Shown piece by piece: positions 1 through 10,104 of a stretch of 64,000 bases of DNA. A model generated the notes under the pieces. It ran no database searches, was not told the DNA's origin, and worked only from the letters and a program-made list of their open reading frames with translations. The position numbers and the translations under genes were made by a program. This DNA is from Atherix ibis (lineage: Eukaryota; Arthropoda; Insecta; Diptera; Athericidae), in assembly GCA_958298945.1 (NCBI GenBank), contig OY282609.1, positions 28,431,212 through 28,495,211 of the forward strand, read 5' to 3'. Within the stretch, counting starts at the first letter, position 1, and each line of letters begins with the position of its first letter.

Positions 1-440
1 TCAATTGAAGAAATAATATTGGACGATTCGAAAATAGGATAAAGACGTTTTAGAAGTAGTTGTTCAGAAACTTTAGAGGATAATGAGTCTAAAAGGGAAA
101 GTTCAGGCTCCGGTGGAATTTTTGTCGAGGAAAATTTCGGTACAAGGAACGATAATATGTGCTATTCGGAGACAAGAGTTTTTTTTTTAAATATTTACCT
201 AAAGATAGTTAAGGTAATTAGTAAGTAACTTTCTTCCAAAAAAATCAGATTTTCTCTCTCTTGAGCAAAAGGAGTAATGTCCAAATGTTTTTATAGACAT
301 ATCTCCAGTATTTGATCGAGTATGATACGCTGGGGCACTCTGGAAATGCCATAATTTTTTTCACACATTTATACTGAAATTTAAATTGTAGAGCCTATCC
401 AAACGGTATTACTTGTTTGTTTATCTGTATATAAGGCCCC
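1..440. other. Unassigned window edge
   Basis: No gene is recognised. One + strand frame from base 1 reads as an acidic, serine-rich stretch for about 60 codons, but it has an in-frame TAA near base 40 and no start. It resembles the disordered N-terminal part of some transposase or regulatory proteins, though no family can be named. The rest is AT-rich with a T-run near 180. Confidence 0.3.
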
Positions 441-570
441 ATAGACATGTGGCAGGGCCGACTTTATAGCGCCACGACCATGAGGTCATTTGCCGATTTT
501 ATTGTACATGAGAATTTTGTTAGATTTTTTAGGGCAGATCTTGTAAAAATAGTAGATCCACAATGCGAGT

Positions 571-617
571 ACTACGAACCTACTTATGGGTTCAGACTAC
601 GAACCTACTTATGGGTT
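571..617. repeat. 25-bp tandem duplication, two copies
   Basis: The unit starting ACTACGAACCTACTTATGGG occurs twice head to tail (571-595 and 596-617). The shared 22 bases are identical. It lies in unclassified sequence just before the jockey-like fragment. Similar short duplications occur inside other dead elements in the window. Confidence 0.9.
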
Positions 618-743
618 AGTTACCATTACGTTAGTAGGCTAGGAAGATTGGAAATAACTGTGAGAACAGGACGATGGATAGTTTCTCCAGCTAGCTTGTC
701 AGCAACAATCCTATTGCTAAGTAGGCTTTTTCAGATTGCGCAA

Positions 744-978
744 AGTACTGGAGTATTTGAAGGCTTCCGTAAAAATAATAGCTCTCCGTTGCCTAAGGAG
801 AACCCACAGCTCTCCGTAATATGGATTTACCTTGTAAGGAAAGGCACTCACAATATAGTTCCATATTATTCGACAAATGGAATTTATTTTCAAATCAATG
901 AAAACAAATATTTCTCTCATTAAAGCTGGTGTTCCTAAAGGTAGCATTTTCGATCCGATCCTATACCATATATTTATA
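744..978 (+). mobile_element. Jockey-like non-LTR retrotransposon fragment (reverse transcriptase)
   Basis: A frame near 890-975 reads IKAGVPKGSIFDPILY. This is a degenerate form of the jockey-clade reverse transcriptase motif AGVPQGSxLGPxLYNI, which lies shortly before the catalytic YADD. Upstream codons read in more than one frame with a stop, so the fragment is dead. The same stretch, including the upstream AAGGAAAGGCACTCACAA, recurs at 43648-43873, and in both places a reverse-oriented Tc1/mariner-like element follows directly. The left boundary is set only by where similarity to the second copy starts. Confidence 0.7.
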
Positions 979-980
979 AT

Positions 981-2164
981 TTTTTTTAATAACTTCTAAA
1001 TAAAATACAATTTTATAATTTATATTCTATTGATTGATTATATGGTCTTTACCATTTTGTAGGGAATATGATGTTGGTCCAATGTCCGCCTTAGGTCACG
1101 GCGCAAAGGCGAGCCATTTTAAGGACATTTTTCATAACATTTTCGCAGACTTCTGGTGTTATTTCAGCAATTTTGTTTCGAATATTGTCCTTAAGTATCG
1201 AGGTTGTGGTTGGTTTGTTAGTGGAGACTTTTTGCTTCAAGTACCCCTATACGAAGAAATCGGGAGGGTTCAAATCGGGGGATCGTGGGGGTCAGTCGAT
1301 ATCACCACTTTTTGACATTATTCGGCCAGGAAAATTTTTTCTCAAAATTTCCATCGTAGCAAGAGCTGTGTGTGATGTGGCACCGTCTTGTTGGAACAAC
1401 ATGTTCTGTAGGCCTAATTGATCCAATTCGGGCAAAAGAAAATTTTCCAATACATCCCGATAGAGGTCATTATTATCCTCAAAAAATATGGCCTAATAAT
1501 GCCCCCAACCCAAATCGCTCTACGAGGGTGTAGTGGTCTTTGGTATATTAGTTGAGGGTTTTTAATGCCCCAATAGCGGCTTTTCTGTTTATTTACAAAG
1601 CCAGCCAAGTCGAAGTGTGCCTAAAATGGTGGTTGTCTATACCGAGCTGTAAAACTCGAGTACTCCAGTCTCGCCGCCATTCAAGGTCATTTGCCTGCAT
1701 CTGTTGTGTCAATTGAGTTTTATGCGGGTAAGAACGCAAATATTTTTGAGAATTTTTAACAAACATGATGGGGATATTCCCAATTCCACGGCGTCGATAA
1801 GAGCAACACTCTGCCTCACTGCATCAATCTTTTCAGATGTGCGTTGGCTTAATTGTCGCCTAGGCTTCGCTTTATCTCCCAGTGTATGCATATTTTCAAA
1901 ATTATTTATTATACGGTGAATGGTTAACTTGTTCGGCATATAATGAATACCAAAAATGTCACGTAATTTTCTCCTCGTTTTCGCAATTGAACAATTATTT
2001 AAATAAAATGTTTTAATAATTTTAACACGCTGTTGCGGCGTTAGATGCTTTATAATAAATTATTATCGATCACTCCCTACGACTGTCAAATGCCAACAGA
2101 CAAATGTCATTCAAAACAAAATGGCGGCCAAACGAAATCGATCTGGGACATAAAAAGCACCCTG
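981..2164 (-). mobile_element. Tc1/mariner-like transposon copy 1, left end missing, transposase broken
   Basis: The reverse strand carries broken transposase sequence. Around 1375-1410 it reads FQQDGATSHTA, the conserved block around the second catalytic aspartate. Nearer 1270-1310 it reads like the SPDLNPP block before the last catalytic residue. The right end at 2164 has the terminal repeat seen in copy 2 (GATCTGGGACATAAAAAGCA on the + strand) next to a TA. The left end lacks this repeat and starts inside the element in a run of T, directly after the jockey-like fragment. Stops and frameshifts make the transposase a pseudogene. Copies 2 (15831-17043) and 3 (43876-44480) align along most of their length. 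Confidence 0.8.
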
Positions 2165-2166
2165 TA

Positions 2167-3610
2167 TTTATATCGCTGATATTTCTATAAAAAATAGTGT
2201 TATGTTGCCCAGATATGCCAACGCTACAGTAGTTTTTATCCTAAACTTGCATTTACAATACTTTAACATTAATTAAAGAGTCTTAATTCCTTAACCCGAG
2301 AAATCTAATGTTCGCTACTTCAGGCTGTAGCCCAATAATAAGCTAGAATGCCCATAAGCAACTCTAAAGACTACCAACTTAAGCGATACATACAGACAAT
2401 TACTTAATCACAATATCAATTTTCGAATTTCACCCAAATGTGGCACCAAAGCCAATTCATTTGGATTGAAAATTCAGACACTCCGATTGGTTAGAGAAAA
2501 CCCAAATGAATTCATTGCACTTTTACCAATAAACTACAAAAGTACCCACTAACGTACAGCTTAATTCGATACGGAACATAAAAATTGATGCCGCTCCTTC
2601 GGTGATCTTTCAGCTCGTTTTAAGATAATTTCTTGTTGACATCATCCCGCAGACTCTCAGACACTCTAAACGCTTATAAGCCGGAAAAGGGCAGACACTC
2701 GAATCATTACGCATTCCACCTAGACTTTGAAGTTGTCAAAATAAATTTTGAAGATTTTTCTTTTCGTTGTCCGTTGGTTTTCTTTTCTGTTCATAATTTT
2801 CGCTGACGATGTAGAGTGATCTGTTTGCACTAAGAAGTCCACAAGATTCAAAACCACATAAAAATAGATTGCGAAAAATAGAAAAGAGGCTAAAGTACCA
2901 AAATAATAGAGTAGAGGTAATGGAATAATTTACACAAAGCATTTGGGAGGAGGGGAGAAGCGGTGGAGGTAGGATCCCAAGAAGTACGCTTGTAAAAATA
3001 AAGTCGAAATAGGTGACACTCTGTGGCAGAAAATTAGTCTCTATGACTAACTGGTATTAATGGTGCGAGCAATGGAGTGAAGTGCAGGAATCGTTTTGCG
3101 TGACGGGGGAATTGTTGAAATTTATGCCCGAATGAAATGCGAACTGAAAATGACACTCAATATTTATGTTACGATAGGCACGCATATTGTTATGTTGGGC
3201 AATCTCCTTTGTGAAATGGGGAATTTCTTCTTTTTTTTTTGTTATGCTCAATGGTACTTACACTCCCACAGCGATTGTTAGATTCACCAAACTTCAGATT
3301 TATCGATTTCTAGACATACAAATTACACTATTTACGATAAAAGCGTTCAAAGGTGCGTTCTTTATGCGTTTGCAGAATGATTCAGAGGCAAATCCATGAT
3401 TCAGAGTATAAAAGAGAAATGAACGAAATCGATTTGAATCTAACTGAACGAAACGAAAAGAAGTCTATCGCCATTACCCGACAGGTACAAGACATATTAG
3501 GCTGATTTCGCATAATAATTCTGTCTGCTGTAATAAATCAGCTCATTTTCAGTCGAAATGTGCCCATTAATCAATTTATAATGTGCGTTTGTCTTCTATA
3601 TTATTCGCAG
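2167..3610. other. Upstream region of the laminin gene, no coding exon identified
   Basis: The laminin exon starting at 3611 needs an upstream exon that ends one base into a codon. None was identified with confidence. A short open frame from an ATG near 3138 runs into a hydrophobic stretch (3190-3240). It could join 3611 in frame through a weak GTGAAA donor near 3212, but that donor is poor. The better-looking donor CAG-GTACAAG near 3484 gives the wrong phase for the local ATG. The first exon may also lie outside the window. Confidence 0.4.
2675..2710 (+). promoter_or_regulatory. Candidate core promoter: TATA box plus initiator
   Basis: TATAAG begins at 2675 and TCATTA at 2704, placing the initiator A (2706) 31 bases downstream of the first TATA base. 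This is the spacing expected for insect RNA polymerase II core promoters. A weak DPE-like AGTTG lies near +26, slightly off the usual +28. The pair is about 0.9 kb upstream of the first recognised laminin exon and on the same strand. It could start the laminin transcript, but short motifs of this kind also occur by chance. Confidence 0.3.
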
Positions 3611-3936
3611 CATTACGACTACTGGCCGGCGTAGCAGATAACGTCGAAGGTGGTGGTGCGTTCCCGTCTCTATTCAACATTGCCTCACGAGCTACAATCT
3701 TGGCAAATGCAACGTGCGGGGAGCACATACGTGAGGAGTACTGTAAGTACGCGTATCCACAAAATTTATGGAACCCGGTAGCCAATTGCGGGATATGTGA
3801 TGCCCGAAGTCTAGACTTGGCCAAAAGGCATCCAATCGACGCTGTGGTAAGAAATGACGACGGTTGGTGGCAGAGTCCAACTTTGCAAAACGGAAGACAC
3901 TATGAATACGTCACCATCACGTTGGATCTTAAGCAG
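3611..3936 (+). CDS. wb: Laminin alpha chain (alpha1/2 type), exon with start of LN domain
   Basis: This exon encodes the end of the signal peptide region (LRLLAGVA) and the first part of the laminin N-terminal (LN) domain, which polymerises laminin in the basement membrane. Visible family marks are FPSLFNIAS, the glycosylation and cysteine motif NATCGE, YCK, NPVANCGICDAR, KRHPIDAV, WWQSP and YVTITLDL. They match LN domains of alpha chains. The 5' edge is an acceptor (TTATTCGCAG) in phase 1; an in-frame TAA at 3568-3570 and the absence of an in-frame ATG rule out starting here. The 3' edge is CAG-GTAAGC in phase 0. The symbol follows the Drosophila alpha1/2 orthologue, wing blister, because of the later domain order; LanA is the alternative. 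The rest of the LN domain is 18.9 kb away. Confidence 0.9.
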
Positions 3937-4436
3937 GTAAGCGTTTATTATATTCGCCAAAATAAAATTTGTTTTTGTTTTTGATACAATATAATTTTCT
4001 GCTTGTTTTAGCAGGAGTTTGTGTTTTAAATTAATTTCAAAAGAAAAAAAATTTGATTTGAAGAAAAATTTATAAAAAAAATGGATTGGAAAAAAAGTTG
4101 ACTCGAAGAAAAATTTATCCTGGATTTCTTGAGGAATAGTTTTATTTTTTATTATTTATCTTTAGGCAGGTTTTTTTTACTTTTCGAAAATGTTAGTACC
4201 CCAAAATGATCCTAAAGGAATCGTAAATTATTGCTCAATTTAAGAAAATATGAAAAATTACAAATCGCTGATTATCAGGAATAGTGAAATTTATACCTCG
4301 CACCTCGCAACAGCTGAATTCTACCTGAAAGTTATATCTTAAAAAAAAGGCTTTCCGATAGTTGGTGTGTGATTAAATATAACATGTTCAATGTGGAAAT
4401 TGTTTTCAATTGAAATTTTGGTTCTGGAAGCAATAT

Positions 4437-4569
4437 CGTCAAAAACAAAAACTTTAAAATTATTACAAAGCCATCATCTTTTAGAAACAGTACTTAACGA
4501 AAGCACTCTACACTGCTATTTTTATCCCAAAAAAATAGAATAGAAAATACAGCCTGCCGATTTAGAGTA
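4437..4569 (+). repeat. Left copy of a ~135-bp direct repeat flanking a mariner
   Basis: Sequence from about 4437 (CAAAAACAAAAACTTTAAAA) through TTTTAGAAACAGTACTTAAC and ACAGCCTGCC up to GAGTA recurs just after the mariner at 5884-6034 with scattered differences. The element sits between the two copies at the shared GAGTA. Confidence 0.85.
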
Positions 4570-5883
4570 CGAGGTCTGTTCAAAAAGTATCGCGAATTTT
4601 GAATTTCCGCGGGTTACGTATATTTGATTTTCGATTTTTTGTGGCGTTATATTGGTACTCATGTCTCTCACTTATGCCGACAAGTTCGGACATTTTGAAT
4701 GTTCAGTTAATTTTTGACAGATGCTTTGCTTACACGTGTTTTGGCTCGTCTTCGATTTTTGCCCATTCCAAAAAATGAATCTGTATCAAATTTTGTGTGA
4801 AAAACAAAATTAATTGCACGGACGCATTTCGAATGTTGGCTGTGGTATATGGTGAAGCTATCTTGGACCGAAGCAATGTTTATCGGTGGTACAAAATGTT
4901 CTTAGAGGGTTTAGAAGATGTGAACGACGAAAAGCGTGCTGGACGCCCGAGCACGTCAACAACAGACGAAAACATTGATGAAGTGAAGAAAATAGTATTG
5001 GCCAATCGTCGAATCACCGTTAGAGAAGTTACTGAAGACTTAAACATATCGATTGGCTCCTGCCATTCGATTTTTAACAATGATTTGAGCGTGAGACGGG
5101 TCGCCTTGAAATTCGTACCAAAATTGCTCAATTTCGACCAAAAACGGCATCGCATTAACATTGCTAAGGAGCTGTTGGACTCTGTCCGTGACGATCCAAA
5201 TTTGCTCCAAAGGGTCATAACTGGTGACGAATCATGGGTTTATGGTTATGACGTGGAAACCAAAGCTCAATTATCCCAATAGAAGCTGCCGCATGAGCCA
5301 AGACCGAAAAAAGCGCCCCAAGTTCGACTCGAATGTGAAGGTATTGCTTACAGTTTTCTTCGATTACAGGGCCGTGGTGCATCATGAGTTCTTACCACAG
5401 GGTAGAACGGTAAATAAGGAATATTACCTGCAAGTTATGGTCAAGTTGCACTAAGCAATCCGCCAGAAACGCCCGGATTTGTGGAAAAACAAAAATTTGC
5501 TTTTACAACATGATAACGCCCCTGCTCACGCATTGGTGCTTGTGCGCGAATTTTTGGCCAAAAACAACACACTAATAATGCCGTAGCCACCGTATTCCCC
5601 AGATTTGGCCCCCTGTGACTTTTTCTTGTTCCCGAAACAGAAGAGCCTCATGAAAATACGACGCCACGCTACGATTGAGGAGATAAAGACGGCATCGAAG
5701 GAGGAGCTGAACAAGATCACAAAAAATGATTTTTTGAAGTGCTTCGAGGATTAGAAAAAACGTTGGCACAAGTGTATAATATCTGATGGGGATTACTTTG
5801 AAGAGGACAAAATAAACATTCATGAACGAATAAATAATTTTTGAAAAAACACAAAATTCGCGATACTTTTTGAATAGACCCCG
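4570..5883 (+). mobile_element. Mariner transposon copy A, both ends present, transposase broken
   Basis: The element is 1,314 bp with inverted ends: left CGAGGTCTGTTCAAAAAGTA, right (reverse complement) CGGGGTCTATTCAAAAAGTA. TA dinucleotides lie at 4568-4569 and 5884-5885, the target duplication expected for mariner. The inside encodes a mariner-type (DD34D) transposase in the + direction. Similar copies in the window are at 14938-15810, 37375-38111, 42607-43630 and 49205-49942. The left and right halves agree with the best copy at 42607-43630, so this one has lost little length. Confidence 0.93.
4775..5844 (+). pseudogene. Mariner transposase, multiply disabled
   Basis: The frame reads YGEAILDRSNVYRWYKMF, AGRPSTSTT and the first catalytic block TGDESWVYGYD. 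Further on it has HHEFLPQGRTVNKE, HDNAPAH (second aspartate) and YSPDLAPCDFFLFP (third aspartate), all hallmark mariner blocks. Disabling changes are visible. The ATG at 4775 is followed by an apparent 8-base loss relative to copies C and D, which read ATGGATCAAAGAATCTG, so the start is out of frame. The Trp codon after VETKAQLSQ is TAG near 5281. A one-base shift follows near 5318, and there are later stops, including one before PPYSPDL and one after FED. It is not expected to make active transposase. Confidence 0.92.
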
Positions 5884-6034
5884 TACTGCCAAAAACAAAA
5901 ATATTTAAAATTATCACAAAGCCTTCATCTTTTAGGGACAGTACTTAACGAACGCACTCTACATTGCCACTTTTATCCCCCCCCCCCCCCCCCAAAAAAT
6001 AAAATAGAAAATACAGCCTGCCCAGTCAGAGTAT
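5884..6034 (+). repeat. Right copy of the ~135-bp direct repeat flanking mariner A
   Basis: This copy repeats 4437-4569 and contains a run of 17 C (5977-5993) where the left copy has a single short run. It ends at CAGAGTA, matching GAGTA at the left insertion edge. Confidence 0.85.
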
Positions 6035-8872
6035 ATATGATTTTTATCTAAAACATGTTGGTTTTTTTGTAGGTCATTTTTATTTTATGAGAATTATAGT
6101 ATCAGAATAATCCGTTCGAATTCTATTGTTATTCACGATAAGCTTGAATATTTTATGAATTTTATTCAGGAATGCTTAACAGAATAAGATCTGGATGATC
6201 AGGAAATGTAAATGCTACCAGAAAGGTAAGAAAACAGGCTGGTTATAGGCTGAAGGTACAAAGACGTCTGTTCGATATTTAAATTATTCCCGAGCATAAT
6301 AGAACGGGAAGGGAGGGTCCTACTTCGGTAACAGAATCGATGACTTTTACATTCGAATACACCAAAGCAGATGTTAGCTTCAATGTCTGAAGGAATACAT
6401 AATCATCTGGAGATAATTCAATGGGTAATATCCCGTCGACGACAATGTCCAAAAATGTAAATAATCACGTGTTTGTTATTATTGTTCGTCGAATCCACGT
6501 GTTGTTGAAATTTACAATTTCCGAAATATCAGAGAACATCTGGTCTTGGGACGACAGAAATTCTAGGGATGAAATGGGGAAATTTCAATCACTAAAAGCA
6601 CAAAAGAAGAAACGGCAAAAAACGTTTCACTCTCCCAACTTTGATTTCTTTCTTTCTAAAATTTAAATGCTCAACTGGATTTTTAGTAAAAATCTTGCCT
6701 CAAAGCAATTCAGTAATTTATGTGTCCACCCAGTGTGGAAGCCACGGAAGGTAAAAATAATTGCGAAATAGTGACCACCTCAGTCTTGTATGCAAAACGA
6801 CAGGTGATTAAAGAGAATATTTCGAAATTAGAGGATTGTTCGATCAGATGTTTAGTCTGTTTAATGGCTTGTCACTAGTCCAACTACCGAATATGTGTAT
6901 GCTTGGGCAATTTCCCTATCAATACAATTGGTTTGTCCGTTCAATGCAGCACTCCATCACGAATTGAATGTCGGAGCATTCCACCTTTCGTTGTGTACAT
7001 TTAATTCGAGAAACCTCCAACATGTCACCTAATATTTTCTATTGGTACGCCATCACCATATTTAAAGCATCTGCGATTGTTTGTTATGGTGGAATCGATA
7101 GCTTTGATGGTTCGATGATGGAATCGAATGGTAGGGTCTTTGGTTGGGAGCAATGTAACCAATTTGGTTTTATGTGAGTTTTCCAACGAATTCTCTGCTA
7201 TCTTTGAATATCGGAATTGCGTATTTGTTTTTACTTGGACAATTTTACATTTGCCCATAAACGGTGTCGATAAATGAAGCAATTATCGTTCATGAATAGA
7301 TACAAAGACCTCGGATAGTTTAGACGAGACACAAGATTCGAGTATAGTCAGTAGTTGCAGTACTCTCTCGTTATGTGTACATGCAATTTGTATGCGCAAA
7401 ACTCATTAAATAGAACGCTACCGATTGCACTCCGTACACGGTAACAATTTTTATCTTTTAACTGATTCGCATCCTTTCGGCTCTGTCTGTGCACAGTGGT
7501 CCAAAATAGATATGTACACACGTACTCTAACTACTCGTAGTTACACGGTGTCTCAAGAATCAATATCTGACGTAGTCACTTGTGCTTGAATTTTGTGTGT
7601 GTTTTTTCTTCTCCATCTTCTCAAACTGACACAAGAGATACTGACTAGTACGTACTAGCTACTTATGGGCAACTATTATTACGTGTTCAAATCAAGAACT
7701 TCCATAGTTTCCTGGAATTTACTTTTACTCGTCGAATTTCCGAAAGGAGAGAACACCATTAAAGTGTCATATCCAAAAATGGGAAAAAAATATTTGCCTT
7801 TTAGTTCGAACTGACTTCATGTAGAAATTCTCTTGTCCCACTTTGGTTATTGCTTTAGCTTTCAACCAACGCTTGTTCCTTAAAAATTCTTCCCCACCCG
7901 GTTGCAATTTCCTCTTACGTACACAGAAATATGTACTCCTTTTCTGGCCAAATGAATGTGCCGCCACAACATTGATCGTATTCTGAATTTTTAATGAACT
8001 GAAAAATGGCAATCTTACCAGACCAAATGCAACGATCAGAATAGCTCAGTGATCGGATACTGATCCTCAAACAAGTTCGACACTCCGAAAATAGATGCTT
8101 TTGCGATCATAAAATTTTAGGGTTAGTCCAACAAAAAGTTGATATCAGAACAAGATGACAAACCAAACCTTTAACGGACAGCAGAATATATTCTTATTTG
8201 GAAAGTGCGGTAGTTGCCTCACCAGTCCTCATTAAGACAATGTGACAGCATTTTTTGATTCTTGGCTTCCTGGTTTAGGAATTTATTCTTTTGAGGATGG
8301 ACTACCGGTTGTTAGCTGTTAATGATTCTCATATTTTCATAATTTGGTGGTGGTTGAAAAATCCGAAAAAAAGTTGTCGCTCCTTTTTTATTGAATCATT
8401 GGAATTCTTAACGAAAGCAACTCAATCCAAGTTAAAAAGTGATAACTAACTTGTTATTGGACTTTCGGTAAAGCCTTGCATGACTCAATTTGGGAAGACT
8501 CACAAAAAGACGCTTTATATTAGTGGAATTTTCATTCCTTTTGGCGGAGTAAGGGGGAAGGATGAGGAGGGTCATCACTTCAATTCATTTCTTTAGAGAT
8601 ACGAGTAAGTACTGATATTAATATCCATGAAAAGTTTCTTCTTGCAATATTTTTTTAACATTTACACTATCATTTGGTGACTTGGACTTATCGGAATTTA
8701 TTTTAATGATATTGTTTATAAAAGCAGCTTAATTTTAGGATACGTAAGGCGCTGGTCAAAGGAGTTGCCTAGCTTATAAACGGCAAAGAATTTGAGCAAT
8801 TCTTTTGTCAGGCGAATATTGAAATCTGGTATTATGCTTTACAAAGTAGACAAATAGAATTGGTGGACTGTA
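6035..8872. other. Intronic DNA, nothing recognised
   Basis: AT-rich sequence without a recognisable family. Short open frames, for example near 6421-6666 and 7767-8012, lack homology that I can name and have no supporting splice structure. Confidence 0.5.
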
Positions 8873-8949
8873 CCAGGTATATAAGCTTAAATCCGCTGTT
8901 TTTTAGTCAAAAAAACACATGTTTTTTTTAATAGAAAGCAAAAACAAAT

Positions 8950-9942
8950 TTATTGAAAGTACTTGCTCTCGCTAGCTACACATTCTTTCCATCTCTCGGG
9001 CAATTTGTGGATACCACGTAAAAAAAATTCCTTCTCTTTCGAGGCAAACCACTCATCAAGCCATTTTCGGACGTCTTCGTAAGAATCGAAGTGCTGCTCA
9101 GCGAGCGCGTGGCCCATCGACGAAAACAGGTGGTAGTCAGAAGGGGCCAGGTCTGGTGAATAATCGGGGAGGGGTAGTACCTCCCAGTTGAGTGTCTCCA
9201 AGTAGTTTTGGACCATTTTTGACGTGTGCGATGGTAAGTTGTTGTGGAGGAAAATCAGCTTCTCATGTCTTGGTGCAATTTGATCAGAACGGTGCAATTT
9301 GATCAGTTGTTGGTGGTAGCGGTGGTCTCATATTAGAAGATACCCTGCTGATCCCACCAAACGCACAGCATCGTCTTCCGTCCGAAGCGATTTGGTCTTG
9401 GAGAAGATTTTGATGGTTGACTGGAATCAACCCACGATTTTTTGCATTTAGGATTCTTGAAGTATATCCACTTTTCATCGCCTGTCACAATCCGATGCAG
9501 GAACGCCTTTCTTTTTTGTCTGGCGAGCAAGATTTCGCATGTGTTTTGACGTCGCTCCATCTGCCTATCGTTGAATTCATGTGGCACCCATTTTCCGATT
9601 TTTTCAATCTTACCAATGGCACGCAGATGCATGGAAATGGCTGGTTAAGTAACACCTAATCTCCGCGAGCATTTTTTGCGATTGGGTATCGTTTTCGTCC
9701 AAAAGAGCCTGCAATTGATGGCCCTCAACCTTTCTAGGCCGATTTTCACTCTTCTATTCCCACAAGTCAAAATTGCCGTCTTTGAAGCGACGGAACCAAT
9801 CTCGGCAGGTTGTTTCCGATAAAGCGCTATCACCATAGGCCTCCATAAGCATTCGATGCGATTCGGCAGCCGATTTCTTCAAATTGAAGCAGAAAAGCAG
9901 AGCTTCCCGCATATGCTCTTCTTCTGGCATAAAACTAGACAT
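8950..9942 (-). pseudogene. Mariner transposase with a substituted catalytic aspartate
   Basis: The start ATG is at 9942-9940 on the reverse strand. Recognisable blocks are KKSAAESHRMLMEAYGDSAL, TCRDWFRRFKDG, ERRQNTCEILLARQKRK, IVTGDEKWIYF (first Asp) and YSPDLAPSDYHLFSSM (third Asp), ending PERWKECVASESKYFQ. The middle catalytic block, usually HDNAxxH, reads LHNNLPSHT: the aspartate codon is now AAC (Asn). The frame is also broken after FDLWE (TAG), after RRLGVT and around the short duplication at 9271-9305. Any of these would prevent activity. Confidence 0.92.
9271..9305. repeat. 19-bp tandem duplication in the mariner transposase
   Basis: GGTGCAATTTGATCAGAAC is followed at once by GGTGCAATTTGATCAG. 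The extra copy falls just before the second catalytic block and shifts the reading frame. Confidence 0.9.
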
Positions 9943-10104
9943 GATTACGAAAGGAAAAATGTATATTGTTGTACGAAATTACTAACAATGTGCACTGATT
10001 AATGTTGACAGATGTCAAACTTATAAAAAAAAGTATGACGTACCCATGGTAGCCTGATACGCTCACTATGACCAAATAGCAGTTTTAAGCTTATACCCCT
10101 GGTA

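Larger units (their letters stand above)
8873..10102 (-). mobile_element. Second mariner family, full-length but inactive copy
   Basis: The element is 1,230 bp with inverted ends: left CCAGGTATATAAGCTTAAAT, right (reverse complement) CCAGGGGTATAAGCTTAAAA. TA dinucleotides flank it at 8871-8872 and 10103-10104. It encodes a mariner (DD34D) transposase on the reverse strand from a different subfamily than the CGAGGTCTG family, since the protein starts MSSFMPEEEHMREALLF. It lies inside the laminin intron, antisense to the gene. Confidence 0.93.

Noticed and set aside
447..923. 158-codon + strand frame as a host gene
   Set aside because: It spans a 25-bp tandem duplication and the jockey-like fragment, whose conserved motif lies in another frame; the translated product has no family marks.
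3419..3484. ATG at 3419 with donor CAG-GTACAAG as the laminin first exon
   Set aside because: The frame ends in phase 0, but the exon at 3611 needs phase 1; joining them reads a stop within eight codons.
3583..3984. Open frame of 133 codons taken as a complete protein
   Set aside because: It begins with GTG rather than ATG. An acceptor (TTATTCGCAG) at 3610 and a donor (GTAAGC) at 3937 bracket the conserved LN sequence, so the ends of the frame are intronic.
4880..5218. Reverse-strand frame of 112 codons within mariner A
   Set aside because: It is the antisense shadow of the transposase. The same antisense frame appears opposite copy B at 43208-43546.
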